A stretch of DNA of 64,000 nt, taken from NCBI GenBank assembly GCA_001770935.1, contig MESI01000127.1:20884-84883 (forward strand), in the 5' to 3' direction. Source of the stretch: Burkholderiales bacterium RIFCSPLOWO2_12_FULL_61_40 (GTDB taxonomy: Bacteria; Pseudomonadota; Gammaproteobacteria; Burkholderiales; Burkholderiaceae_C). This document shows, in pieces, positions 42,143-50,059 of this stretch (positions are counted from its first letter, which is position 1; each line of letters starts with the position of its first letter). The notes under the pieces were generated by a model. The model did not search any database. It saw only the letters and a list, made by a program, of their open reading frames with translations, and was not told where the DNA came from. The position numbers were made by a program, and so were the translations under genes.

Positions 42143-43186
42143 ATGAACACCTCCAGCACCCACACCCCGGCACCCGAGCAGACCCTGCATTTCCACGCCC
42201 CCCACAAGTCCCCCGCCGCGCGCCACGCAGTGGCCCAGCGGGTGTGGACGGTGGAAGAGGTGCAGGCACTCCTGGAGATGCCGTTTTCCGACCTGATTTT
42301 TCAGGCCCAGACGGTGCACCGCGCCCACTTTGACCCGCAGCTGGTGGAGTTGGCCACACTCCTGTCGGTGAAAACCGGCGGCTGCCCAGAAGACTGCGGC
42401 TACTGCCCGCAGTCGGTGCACTTTGACACCGGTGTCGAGGCCGGCAAACTCATGGGTGTGGACGCGGTGCGCAGCGCCGCCCTGGAGGCCAAGGCGGCGG
42501 GCGCCACGCGTTTTTGCATGGGTGCCGCCTGGCGCGCTCCCAAGGACCGCGACGTGGAGGCCGTGGCCGAGTTGGTCAAGGCGGTGAAGGGCACCGGGCT
42601 GGAAGCCTGCTGCACCCTGGGCATGCTGGCCGAGGGCCATGCCGAGATCCTGCGCGATGCGGGGCTGGACTACTACAACCACAACCTGGACAGCGCCCCC
42701 GACTTCTACGGCGACGTCATCACCACCCGCGACTTCCAGGACCGCCTGGACACCCTGGTGCGCGTGCGCAACGCGGGTGTCAGCGTGTGCTGCGGCGGCA
42801 TTGTGGGCATGGGCGAGTCGCGTCTGCAGCGCGCCGGCCTGATTGCCGAGCTGGCCAACCTGGCGCCGTACCCCGAGTCGGTGCCGATCAACCATTTGGT
42901 GAAGGTGGAAGGCACACCGCTGGCCGATCAGCCCGACTTGGACCCGCTGGAATTCGTGCGCACCATTGCCGTGGCGCGCATCACCATGCCCAAGGCACGG
43001 GTGCGCCTGTCGGCCGGGCGCCAAAGCATGGGCGACGCGGTGCAAGCCCTGTGCTTTGTGGCCGGCGCCAATTCCATTTTTTATGGTGACAAGCTGCTCA
43101 CCACGCCCAACCCCCAGGGCAATGCCGATTTGGAACTGCTGGCGCGCCTGGGTCTGAAGACCGGCCACCCGATGCCCCGCGACTGA
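42143..43186 (+). CDS. bioB: Biotin synthase
   Basis: A 347-residue radical-SAM enzyme that inserts sulfur into dethiobiotin. The 4Fe-4S site is in [15 protein letters not shown]. The 2Fe-2S ligands are expected from [18 protein letters not shown] and the arginine in [11 protein letters not shown], so all BioB cluster ligands seem present. [10 protein letters not shown] and NFLV-like [12 protein letters not shown] are also typical. It sits between cobO and cobD with gaps below 20 bases and none of the other bio genes nearby, an odd place for biotin synthesis. ATG 42143 chosen. Confidence 0.95.
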   Translation: MNTSSTHTPAPEQTLHFHAPHKSPAARHAVAQRVWTVEEVQALLEMPFSDLIFQAQTVHRAHFDPQLVELATLLSVKTGGCPEDCGYCPQSVHFDTGVEAGKLMGVDAVRSAALEAKAAGATRFCMGAAWRAPKDRDVEAVAELVKAVKGTGLEACCTLGMLAEGHAEILRDAGLDYYNHNLDSAPDFYGDVITTRDFQDRLDTLVRVRNAGVSVCCGGIVGMGESRLQRAGLIAELANLAPYPESVPINHLVKVEGTPLADQPDLDPLEFVRTIAVARITMPKARVRLSAGRQSMGDAVQALCFVAGANSIFYGDKLLTTPNPQGNADLELLARLGLKTGHPMPRD

Positions 43187-43203
43187 TACCCAGACGAGCC
43201 ACC

Positions 43204-44262
43204 TTGGATTTTCTGGTCCCGATTTTTTCGCCCTGGAGTGCGCAGGCCTTGCCCGCCTGGGGCCTGGGCCTGGCCGTGCTGGTGGCGCTGGGGGTGGACC
43301 GCTGGCTGGGCGAACCCCCGGTACGCTTGCACCCCGTGGTATGGATCGGGAATTACCTGGGCTGGGCCGGGAAACGGTTGCAGCGTCTCACCCGGCAAGG
43401 CCTGGACGAGGCCCCGGATTACAAGGCATTTTGGCTTGGAGCCCTTGCCTGGTGTGCGGGGGCAGCTCTTGTTTTGATAGCATCAGTGCTCTTGCAGTGG
43501 GCGACGCTGCTGGCGCTGGCAATGCCTGGGCCGGGCCACTGGGAACGCTTGGGCGGCACCCTGCTGGCAGCGCTGCTGCTGGGCGTCTTACTCAAACCTT
43601 TGCTGGCCTGGACGCTGCTTAAAAACGAAGTGCTGGCGGTGGAACAAGCCCTGGCGCCGGAGCAGGGCGGTTCCCTGGCCGCCGGACGCGAGCGCCTGCG
43701 CTGGCTGGTCAGCCGCGATGTCAGCCAGCTCACCGAAGCCCAGGTGCGCGAAAGTGCCATCGAGACCCTGGCCGAAAACCTCAACGACTCGGTGGTGGCG
43801 CCACTTTTCTGGTTTGCGCTGCTGGGCCTGCCGGGTGCGGCGCTGTACCGCTTTGCCAACACCGCCGACGCCATGTGGGGCTACCGGGGGCTGTACCAGG
43901 GCCACAACTGGGAATGGGCTGGCAAGTGGGCTGCCCGCGCCGACGATATCCTGAGCTGGTTGCCCGCGCGCCTCACTGCACTGCTGTTGGTGCTGGCGGC
44001 GGGCGGAGTGTCGCTAGACCAGCTGAAATGCGAGGCCCGGCGCACTGCCTCCCCCAACAGCGGCTGGCCCATGGCCGCCATGGCCTTGGGCTTGGGCGTG
44101 TGCCTGCACAAGCCCGGCGTGTATGCGCTCAACGCCCAGGGCCGTGCGCCGGGGCGCCAGGATACCCAGCGGGCTATTGTTTATGCATCAAATGGGCTTC
44201 TAGCCCTTGTAGGTATTGCGCAAGCAGCTATTGTTTTAATAGCGATTAAGGGGCTGGTATGA
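43204..44262 (+). CDS. cobD: Adenosylcobinamide-phosphate synthase
   Basis: A 352-residue membrane enzyme (CbiB/CobD) that attaches aminopropanol phosphate to adenosylcobyric acid. Motifs: ALGVDRWLGEPPVRLHPVVW, RDVSQLTEAQVRESAIETLA, LNDSVVAPLFWF and YRFANTADAMWGY. No ATG is available at the N-terminus; TTG 43204 appears to be the start. Two stretches come from the AAGCAGCT repeat: a loop/helix at about residues 80-93 (GALAWCAGAALVLIAS) and the C-terminal 15-20 residues (VGIAQAAIVLIAIKGLV). Confidence 0.93.
   Translation: MDFLVPIFSPWSAQALPAWGLGLAVLVALGVDRWLGEPPVRLHPVVWIGNYLGWAGKRLQRLTRQGLDEAPDYKAFWLGALAWCAGAALVLIASVLLQWATLLALAMPGPGHWERLGGTLLAALLLGVLLKPLLAWTLLKNEVLAVEQALAPEQGGSLAAGRERLRWLVSRDVSQLTEAQVRESAIETLAENLNDSVVAPLFWFALLGLPGAALYRFANTADAMWGYRGLYQGHNWEWAGKWAARADDILSWLPARLTALLLVLAAGGVSLDQLKCEARRTASPNSGWPMAAMALGLGVCLHKPGVYALNAQGRAPGRQDTQRAIVYASNGLLALVGIAQAAIVLIAIKGLV
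43441..43481 (+). repeat. Copy 5 of the AAGCAGCT dispersed repeat, in frame in cobD
   Basis: GCCCTTGCCTGGTGTGCGGG then GGCAGCTCTTGTTTTGATAG then CA aligns without gaps to copy 7 (GCCCTTATGGAATATGCGCA...). It is more diverged at its 5' half, as if adapted to coding. Confidence 0.6.
44199..44244 (+). repeat. Copy 6 of the AAGCAGCT dispersed repeat, in frame at the cobD 3' end
   Basis: TTCTAGCCCTTGTAGGTATT then GCGCAAGCAGCTATTGTTTT then AATAGC. It encodes nearly the last residues of CobD, so it may have replaced the original C-terminus. Confidence 0.75.
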
Positions 44263-45341
44263 GTGGTTTGGATAGGCCGGGAAACAAGCCCGTGCCGCTA
44301 CCCGCACGCCTGCACGGCGGCCCCGACGCCGCTGGCGTGCCGCGTTTTGATTTTTCCACCAACAGCAACGCCTGTGGCCCCTGTCCGGCGGTTGCCACGG
44401 CTTTGCAGCAGGCCGATGCGACCCGTTACCCGGACCCCCACTACACACGGTTGCGCACCGCATTGGCGGCTTTCCATGGGGTGGATGCGCAGCGTGTGGT
44501 GCTGGCAGGCAGCGCCAGCGAATTCATATTCCGCATCACGGCCTGGGTGGCGCAGCATGGTGCGCGGCGGGCAGGGCGCAAAGTGTGCGTGCCACCCCAC
44601 GCCTATGGCGACTACGCCCAGGCCGCCCAGGCCTGGGGCCTGGGATTGACCACCAAGCCCGCAGCGGCGCAACTCATCTGGGCCTGTGAGCCCTCCAGCC
44701 CGCTGGGCGGGACGCACACCCATTGGCCCGCATGGTTGGTCGACGCTGCTTTGCCCTTGGCGGCCCCCCCCTCCGAACCGGATTCCGCACCCCAGGCCAC
44801 CCCGCTGGTGCTGGACTGCGCCTACGCGCCGCTGCGCCTGAGCGGAGCGCCCACGCTGGACGCGCAGCAGATGGCCTGCGTCTGGCAGATGTATTCCCCC
44901 AACAAAGCCCTGGGCCTGACCGGTGTGCGCGCCGCCTATGCCATCGCCCCGCTGGGCGCCGAGGACGCAGCCGCTGAGTTGGAGCGGCTGGCGCCCTCCT
45001 GGCCGCTGGGCGCGCACGGTGTAGCGCTATTGCAAACCTGGGTGCAGCCCGAGGTGCAGACCTGGCTGACCGAGAGCCTGCACACCCTGCGCCGCTGGAA
45101 AACCATGCAAATCGACATGCTGAAAGCCCTGGGCTGGACCTGCCTGCCCAGCGACACCAATTTCTTCTGCGCCCACCCGGCCAACACCGACGGCCTGGCC
45201 GCTGAGTTGAAGCGGCTGCGCGCGGCAGGCATCAAGCTGCGCGACGCCACGTCCTTCGGCCTGCCCGGCCATGTGCGCCTGAGCGTGCAGCCGCCGGTGG
45301 CGCAGGATGCCTTGCGGGTGGCGCTTGGTGTGGCGAATTGA
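44259..45341 (+). CDS. cobC: L-threonine-O-3-phosphate decarboxylase
   Basis: A 360-residue PLP-dependent aminotransferase-fold enzyme (CobC/CobD of Salmonella) that makes (R)-1-amino-2-propanol phosphate for the nucleotide loop. It shows DFSTNSNACGPCPAV near the start, a PLP-lysine region MYSPNKALGLTGVRAAYAI and a C-terminal LRDATSFGLPGHVRLSV with the carboxylate-binding arginine. It overlaps cobD by four bases and is the last cob gene before the defence block. Confidence 0.92.
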   Translation: MSGLDRPGNKPVPLPARLHGGPDAAGVPRFDFSTNSNACGPCPAVATALQQADATRYPDPHYTRLRTALAAFHGVDAQRVVLAGSASEFIFRITAWVAQHGARRAGRKVCVPPHAYGDYAQAAQAWGLGLTTKPAAAQLIWACEPSSPLGGTHTHWPAWLVDAALPLAAPPSEPDSAPQATPLVLDCAYAPLRLSGAPTLDAQQMACVWQMYSPNKALGLTGVRAAYAIAPLGAEDAAAELERLAPSWPLGAHGVALLQTWVQPEVQTWLTESLHTLRRWKTMQIDMLKALGWTCLPSDTNFFCAHPANTDGLAAELKRLRAAGIKLRDATSFGLPGHVRLSVQPPVAQDALRVALGVAN

Positions 45342-45342
45342 C

Positions 45343-45369
45343 GTACAATTTTGCAAACAGGAGTTGTAC
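45343..45369. promoter_or_regulatory. Possible operator/promoter of the TacAT-like pair
   Basis: GTACAA and TTGTAC form an inverted repeat separated by 15 bases just before the antitoxin ATG, and TACAAT could serve as a -10 box. Type II antitoxins of this family repress their own promoter, so this is a plausible binding site; it is a prediction only. Confidence 0.4.
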
Positions 45370-45370
45370 C

Positions 45371-45640
45371 ATGCCATCCTCTCGCGCCCCTACGGAATCT
45401 GCCCGCATCAACTTGCGCACCAGCTATGAAGTTAAGGAAATGATCGAACGTGCGGCGGCGATCACGGGTTCGACGGTGTCTAGTTTTATTTCCCAGAGCA
45501 TGTACGAAACATCTAGCCGCATCGTGGCGGATACAGACACACTCCTGCTTTCTGCCGATGCGTTTGATGCCTTTGTCGCAAGGTGCGAAAACCCGCCAGA
45601 ACCCAACGAGGCGCTGAAAAAACTCATGGCATTGCGCTGA
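45371..45640 (+). CDS. tacA: DUF1778-type antitoxin (TacA-like)
   Basis: An 89-residue ribbon-helix-helix antitoxin: ARINLRTSYEVKEMIERAAA is the DNA-binding part and VSSFISQSMYETSSR the second helix; the C-terminal half (LLLSADAFDAFVARCENPPE) is the toxin-neutralising segment typical of DUF1778. ATG 45371 has AGGAG upstream. The GNAT toxin gene starts immediately after its stop, the standard TacA-TacT arrangement. Confidence 0.88.
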   Translation: MPSSRAPTESARINLRTSYEVKEMIERAAAITGSTVSSFISQSMYETSSRIVADTDTLLLSADAFDAFVARCENPPEPNEALKKLMALR

Positions 45641-46138
45641 ATGCCCATACGTATTGAGCGCTTGGCTGTCCATCACCAGCGTGCTGGTTTTGATTGCGGC
45701 GAGTCTGCCCTGAACGAGTTTTTGCACCGTCAAGCGAACCAGTTGGCTCGCAAAGGGTTTGGCAAAACCTATGTGGCCTTGGCGGACGATGGCGTTGCGG
45801 TGGTGGGCTTTGTTACCGTCAGTGCGGGTCAGGTTCAAACCCGGCAACTACCGCCGCACTCCAAGCTGCCGCGTTACCCGGCGCCGGTGTTGCGCATCGG
45901 CCGCCTAGCCGTGGATCGGCGTGAACAGGGGCGCGGCACGGGTCAGCAATTGATGTCCTTCGCTTTGCAATTGGCTTTGGAGTTTGCCGGTGTGGTTGGT
46001 ATCTACGCCGTGGTGGTGGATGCCAAGCATGAAAAAGCCAAGGCGTTTTATGAAACGCTTGGCTTTACAGCCACACTGGATAACCCTTTGTGTCTGTATT
46101 TGCCGGTATCGACCTTGCAAAAGTTGCCTGCGACGTAA
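45641..46138 (+). CDS. tacT: GNAT-family toxin (TacT-like aminoacyl-tRNA acetyltransferase)
   Basis: A 165-residue GCN5-type acetyltransferase toxin. The acetyl-CoA loop is REQGRGTGQQLM and the catalytic tyrosine is in KAFYETLGF; the N-terminal FDCGESALNEFLHRQANQLA is the signature of the TacT/AtaT-like toxin group. Such toxins acetylate charged tRNAs and stop translation unless bound by the antitoxin. The start abuts the tacA stop. Confidence 0.87.
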   Translation: MPIRIERLAVHHQRAGFDCGESALNEFLHRQANQLARKGFGKTYVALADDGVAVVGFVTVSAGQVQTRQLPPHSKLPRYPAPVLRIGRLAVDRREQGRGTGQQLMSFALQLALEFAGVVGIYAVVVDAKHEKAKAFYETLGFTATLDNPLCLYLPVSTLQKLPAT

Positions 46139-46159
46139 TGCGGTTTTGATAGGAGTCCC

Positions 46160-46222
46160 ATGCGCGTGAAGCCCCTGAGTTATTTGCAAAACCTGTACAG
46201 GTCCTCTGGAGTGCGCCATTAA
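46160..46222 (+). CDS. 20-codon upstream ORF overlapping the jetA start
   Basis: ATG 46160 is preceded by AGGAG and opens a 20-residue ORF (MRVKPLSYLQ, ending GVRH). Its TAA shares a base with the ATT that seems to start jetA (ATTAA). It may act only to bring ribosomes to the non-standard start. No homologue is recognised and expression is unproven. Confidence 0.4.
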   Translation: MRVKPLSYLQNLYRSSGVRH

Positions 46223-47705
46223 TCTCGACTACACCACCCTGGAAGCCCTGCGCCGCCAGCACCCCGCCTGGCGCCTGCTGGCGGCCGAGCACGCGCCGCT
46301 GATTGGCAGCTTTTTGCACCACGCTTTCATCGTTCCCAACGTGCGGGTGATGGCGCAGTCCGATCTGGTCGAGGGGCTGGAGGATACCTTGTTTGGCTTG
46401 CGCGAGCAGTCGGCGGCGCGTGGCGGTGGGCAGTTGTTTCCCAAGAGTGCGCAAGAGTACCTGAACGACTGGGCCGCCAACGAAAAAGGCTGGCTGCGAA
46501 AGTTTTACCCCGCAGGCTCGGACGAACCGCATTTTGACCTGACCCCGGCCACCGAGCGCGCGCTGGCTTGGTTGACCAGCCTGACGGAGCGCGCCTTTGT
46601 CGGCACCGAGTCGCGCCTGCTCACGCTGTTTGAACTGCTCAAGCAGATGAGCGAAGGCAGCGATACCAACCCCGAGACGCGCCTGCAGGAGTTGCACAAA
46701 AAACGCGACGAGATCGACGCCGAGATAGCGCTGGTGCTGGGGGGTGAGATGCCCCTGCTGGACGACACGGCGGTCAAGGAGCGCTTCCAGCAGTTCACCG
46801 GGCTGGCGCGCGAGCTGCTGACCGATTTTCGCGAGGTGGAGCACAACTTTCGCGGCCTGGACAGACGCGTGCGCGAGCGCATTGCGCTGTGGGACGGCGC
46901 CAAAGGTGCGCTGCTGGAAGAAATCATGGGCGAGCGTGACGCCATTGCCGATTCGGACCAGGGCAAGAGCTTTCGTGCCTTTTGGGACTTTTTGATGTCG
47001 CAGGCGCGCCAGGAAGAGCTGACGCAGTTGCTGGAGCGTGTGCTGCAACTGCCCCCGGTGGCGGCACTGTCGCCGGACTTGCGGCTCAAACGTGTGCACT
47101 ACGACTGGCTGGAGGCCGGTGAACACGCGCAGGCTACGGTGGCGCAGTTGTCGCAGCAGTTGCGCCGCTTTCTGGACGACCAGGCCTGGCTGGAAAACCG
47201 CCGCATCATGGATATTTTGCGCGGCATCGAGGCGCGCGCACTGGCGCTGCGCGCCACAGCGCCCACCGGGGCTTTCATGGAGGTGGACGACTTGAACGCC
47301 AGCCTGGAGCTGCCCATGGAGCGCCCGCTGTTCAGCCCGGCCCTCAAGACCGTGATTGCCAACGTGGCGCTGCAAGCGGGGGATGCGGATATGGACGCCG
47401 CCGCCCTGTTCTCGCAAGTGCGGGTCGACAAGGCCGCGCTGGCGGGCCACATCCGCCAGTCCTTGCAAACCCGAGCCCAGATCAGCCTGGGGGAACTGCT
47501 GCAAACGCGGCCACTGGAACAGGGGCTGGGCGAGCTGGTGGCCTACCTGCAACTGGCCAGTGAGGCCCCGAACTCGGTGGTGGACGAGGCCACGCTGGAG
47601 TCGGTGGAGTGGATGGTGCTGGAGCCACAAGCGGCGCCAGACAATTTGACCACCCCGGTCACCCGCCGCGCCCAACTGCCGCGCGTCATTTTTGTGAGGA
47701 GCTGA
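46218..47705 (+). CDS. jetA: Wadjet protein JetA (DUF3375), apparent ATT start
   Basis: A 495-residue DUF3375 protein, the kleisin-like subunit of type I Wadjet, which with JetB, JetC and JetD recognises and cuts closed circular plasmid DNA. The N-terminus reads NLDYTTLEALRRQHPAWRLL, LPLIG-like APLIGSFLHHAFIVPNVRVM and EDTLFGLRE. The track starts at TTG 46314, which would delete the conserved first 32 residues. The frame is open from 46179 with no ATG, GTG or TTG; ATT 46218 is at the homologous start and has TGGAG six bases upstream. If ATT does not work, this is a truncated or poorly expressed jetA. Confidence 0.88.
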   Translation: MNLDYTTLEALRRQHPAWRLLAAEHAPLIGSFLHHAFIVPNVRVMAQSDLVEGLEDTLFGLREQSAARGGGQLFPKSAQEYLNDWAANEKGWLRKFYPAGSDEPHFDLTPATERALAWLTSLTERAFVGTESRLLTLFELLKQMSEGSDTNPETRLQELHKKRDEIDAEIALVLGGEMPLLDDTAVKERFQQFTGLARELLTDFREVEHNFRGLDRRVRERIALWDGAKGALLEEIMGERDAIADSDQGKSFRAFWDFLMSQARQEELTQLLERVLQLPPVAALSPDLRLKRVHYDWLEAGEHAQATVAQLSQQLRRFLDDQAWLENRRIMDILRGIEARALALRATAPTGAFMEVDDLNASLELPMERPLFSPALKTVIANVALQAGDADMDAAALFSQVRVDKAALAGHIRQSLQTRAQISLGELLQTRPLEQGLGELVAYLQLASEAPNSVVDEATLESVEWMVLEPQAAPDNLTTPVTRRAQLPRVIFVRS

Positions 47706-47729
47706 GGATGGGGTGCCATGTATATTGGG

Positions 47730-47757
47730 TTGTGACGATTTGCTGTTATGGTGTAAT
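47730..47757 (+). promoter_or_regulatory. Candidate sigma-70 promoter before the DUF4143 gene
   Basis: TTGTGA and TGTAAT are separated by 16 bases in an AT-rich 82-base gap between jetA and the DUF4143 ATPase gene. It matches four and five of six consensus positions. It suggests that the inserted module carries its own promoter. Confidence 0.4.
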
Positions 47758-47787
47758 TAATAAAGTCACTGTTTAGAATTTACATTA

Positions 47788-49023
47788 ATGATTCTGCGGC
47801 ATATCCAATCGCATCTGCAAACGCTGCTGACCCACTTCCCCTGCGTGGTGCTGACCGGGGTGCGGCAGTCCGGCAAAACAACGCTCCTGAATTTGCTTCC
47901 CGGCGAATGGCGGCACTTTGATATGGAAAACTCGGCGGACCGCCAGCAACTGCTGGCCGATCCGGATCTGTTCTTGCGCTTGCATGCCGACAAGGTGGTG
48001 ATCGACGAAGCGCAGTTGGCCCCCGCCTTGTTTCCAGCGCTGCGCGTGGCGATCGACCGGGACCGCACCAGGAAAGGGCGGTTTCTATTGTCGTGCTCCA
48101 GTTCGCCGGAATTGGTCAAGAAGATTTCGGAAAGCCTGGCAGGTCGGGTGGCCCGCCTGGAAATGGCACCGCTGAGTCTGGCGGAAGCGTGGCAATTGCC
48201 ACCGTCCCGTCTTTACCCCCTGCTGGCCGAGGGCGCAGCGATTGAGGATATCCAGAGCGCTGCAGCTTCCCGCCTGACGGTGCAGCAGGTGCGTGAGTAC
48301 TGGTTCCAGGGCGGTTATCCAGAGCCCTGGTTGAGTACCAGCGAGGAATTTCGCAGTCTGTGGTACCGGCACTATATTGATGCGTATTTGCTGCGCGATA
48401 TTGGCGCTTTGTTCCCCAATCTGAACCGGGACCGTTACCGGCAGTTCATTGCCCTGTTGAGCCAGCATTCCGGCAACATTCTCAACAATGCCGACATTGC
48501 CCGAACGCTGGGCGTGAGCGAACCCACCGTGCGCGACTGGTTGGGTATCGCGCACGATACCTTTCTATGGCGGCATATCCCGGCCTGGGATCGCTCGGCG
48601 GCCAAGCAACTGGTCAAGCATCCCAAGGGTTTTCTGCGGGACAGCGGCCTGCTGCACCGGCTATTGCGAATCCCGGATATCGACATGCTGGGCACCCATC
48701 CTGCGGTTGGGAAATCGTGGGAGGGCATGGTGGTGGAAACCTTGCTGCGGGGTTTTGAGAACGCTGGCATTGACGTGAACCCCTTTCATTACCGCACGCG
48801 GGGTGGGGCGGAGATTGACCTGATCCTGGAAGGCCCGTTTGGCAGTGGCAACTTCCTGCCGGTGGAAATCAAACTGACGCAGCAGTCCGATAAACGTGCC
48901 TTGCGCTCGCTGTCAGAGTTTGTTGCGGCCCACAACTGCCCGCTGGGCCTGGTCATCAACAACGACGAGCGTCCGCGCTGGCTCGATGATCGTATTCTTG
49001 CCATTCCGGCGGCTAGTTTGTGA
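47788..49023 (+). CDS. AAA ATPase with DUF4143 domain
   Basis: A 411-residue protein of the widespread AAA_14/DUF4143 family. Walker A is VLTGVRQSGKTTLLN (about 21-35), Walker B VVIDEAQLAP, followed by FLLSCSSSPELVKKISESL and LAGRVARLEM. A helix-turn-helix-like region (NNADIARTLGVSEPTVRDWL) and the C-terminal nuclease-like DUF4143 fold (TRGGAEIDLILE, FLPVEIKLTQ) follow. The GGxEIDL...EIK pattern resembles a PD-(D/E)XK core. The family's function is unsettled. It splits the Wadjet operon between jetA and jetB. Confidence 0.88.
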   Translation: MILRHIQSHLQTLLTHFPCVVLTGVRQSGKTTLLNLLPGEWRHFDMENSADRQQLLADPDLFLRLHADKVVIDEAQLAPALFPALRVAIDRDRTRKGRFLLSCSSSPELVKKISESLAGRVARLEMAPLSLAEAWQLPPSRLYPLLAEGAAIEDIQSAAASRLTVQQVREYWFQGGYPEPWLSTSEEFRSLWYRHYIDAYLLRDIGALFPNLNRDRYRQFIALLSQHSGNILNNADIARTLGVSEPTVRDWLGIAHDTFLWRHIPAWDRSAAKQLVKHPKGFLRDSGLLHRLLRIPDIDMLGTHPAVGKSWEGMVVETLLRGFENAGIDVNPFHYRTRGGAEIDLILEGPFGSGNFLPVEIKLTQQSDKRALRSLSEFVAAHNCPLGLVINNDERPRWLDDRILAIPAASL

Positions 49024-49072
49024 CCGTGTTGATCAAGCCAATATGACCAAGTACTACTTTGGGGAAATTACG

Positions 49073-49309
49073 ATGCAAACCATTCTGACCAGCAAGGGGC
49101 AAGTCACGATACCCCGCGTTGTCCGCCAGCATTTTGGGCTCAAGCAAGGCATGGCCATTACCTTTGCAATCGAGGGTGACCACATTGCCCTGCGTGCTGC
49201 GCGCCTCCCCCGACAAACTAATGCCAGTGGTTTTGGCCTGATCCAGAGCCGACGTACCCGCGTGCCAGCGGATTTTGACGTCGCCAGCCTGGTCACTGAC
49301 GTGCCATGA
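49073..49309 (+). CDS. AbrB/MazE-type antitoxin-like protein
   Basis: A 78-residue swapped-hairpin AbrB protein (TILTSKGQVTIPRVVRQHFG is the diagnostic motif), with a C-terminal tail (RVPADFDVASLVTDVP) like those that bind VapC/MazF toxins. ATG 49073 is preferred for GGGGAAA upstream; ATG 49043 is in frame. No PIN or MazF toxin follows: only a 30-codon ORF (starting MTELDARKAG) before jetB. It may be an orphan antitoxin or a regulator of the DUF4143 gene. Confidence 0.82.
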   Translation: MQTILTSKGQVTIPRVVRQHFGLKQGMAITFAIEGDHIALRAARLPRQTNASGFGLIQSRRTRVPADFDVASLVTDVP

Positions 49310-49387
49310 CCGAGCTCGACGCCCGCAAGGCTGGAAGCCGCCGGTCAAATTGTTGGCCAATTGACCGCTTGTGGTGGAGTTCTTGTC

Positions 49388-50059
49388 ATGACGAATGAAG
49401 ACCTTGGCGATACACCTGCGGCAAACCCTGCCGCGCCCCAGCACGACCTGACCAGCCTCGTCGTCCCCTTGCTCAAAAGCGTGCTGTACCGCGATGAAGA
49501 CGCCCAGGCCTGGGCCGCCTTGCTCAAGCTGCAGGCCCGGGTGCGCGACTATGTGGCCGTGCTGGCCCTGGACCTGGTGCTGGACGAAGCTGAAGGGTAC
49601 GCCTTTTTGCGTTCTCGCTCCACGCCCGATGAAGATGCGCCCAAGTTGCCACGGCTGGTGGCGCGCCGGCCCCTGAGTTTCCAGGTCAGCCTCTTGCTGG
49701 CGCTCTTGCGCAAGAAGCTGGCCGAATTCGACGCCAGCGGCGGCGACACCCGGCTGATTTTGTCGCGTGACGCGGTGGTGGAGCTGGTGCGCGTCTTCTT
49801 GCCAACGGGCTCCAACGAATCGCGCCTGATGGACCAGGTGGAAACACATTTGAACAAGATCATCGACTTGGGTTTCGTGCGGCGCTTGAAACCCCAGGCC
49901 AGCCCTGCCGGGCGCGCGGCGCAAGAGCCGGTGTACGAGGTACGGCGCATTCTCAAGGCCTTTGTGGATGCGCAGTGGCTGGCCGAATTTGACCAGCGGC
50001 TGGCCGCCTACCAGGCGCAACTGGCAGCACCTGAAGCGGAGGGCGCTGACTATGATTGA
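49388..50059 (+). CDS. jetB: Wadjet protein JetB (DUF4194)
   Basis: A 223-residue DUF4194 protein, the KITE-like winged-helix subunit of Wadjet. Motifs: [49 protein letters not shown] and [21 protein letters not shown] 49388 has GGAG eight bases upstream; the track begins at TTG 49361. The stop overlaps the jetC ATG by eight bases, as expected for an intact jetB-jetC pair. Confidence 0.92.
   Translation: MTNEDLGDTPAANPAAPQHDLTSLVVPLLKSVLYRDEDAQAWAALLKLQARVRDYVAVLALDLVLDEAEGYAFLRSRSTPDEDAPKLPRLVARRPLSFQVSLLLALLRKKLAEFDASGGDTRLILSRDAVVELVRVFLPTGSNESRLMDQVETHLNKIIDLGFVRRLKPQASPAGRAAQEPVYEVRRILKAFVDAQWLAEFDQRLAAYQAQLAAPEAEGADYD

Noticed and set aside
49307-49399. 30-codon ORF after the AbrB gene as a toxin
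   Set aside because: Too short for PIN or MazF and without their motifs; at most a remnant.
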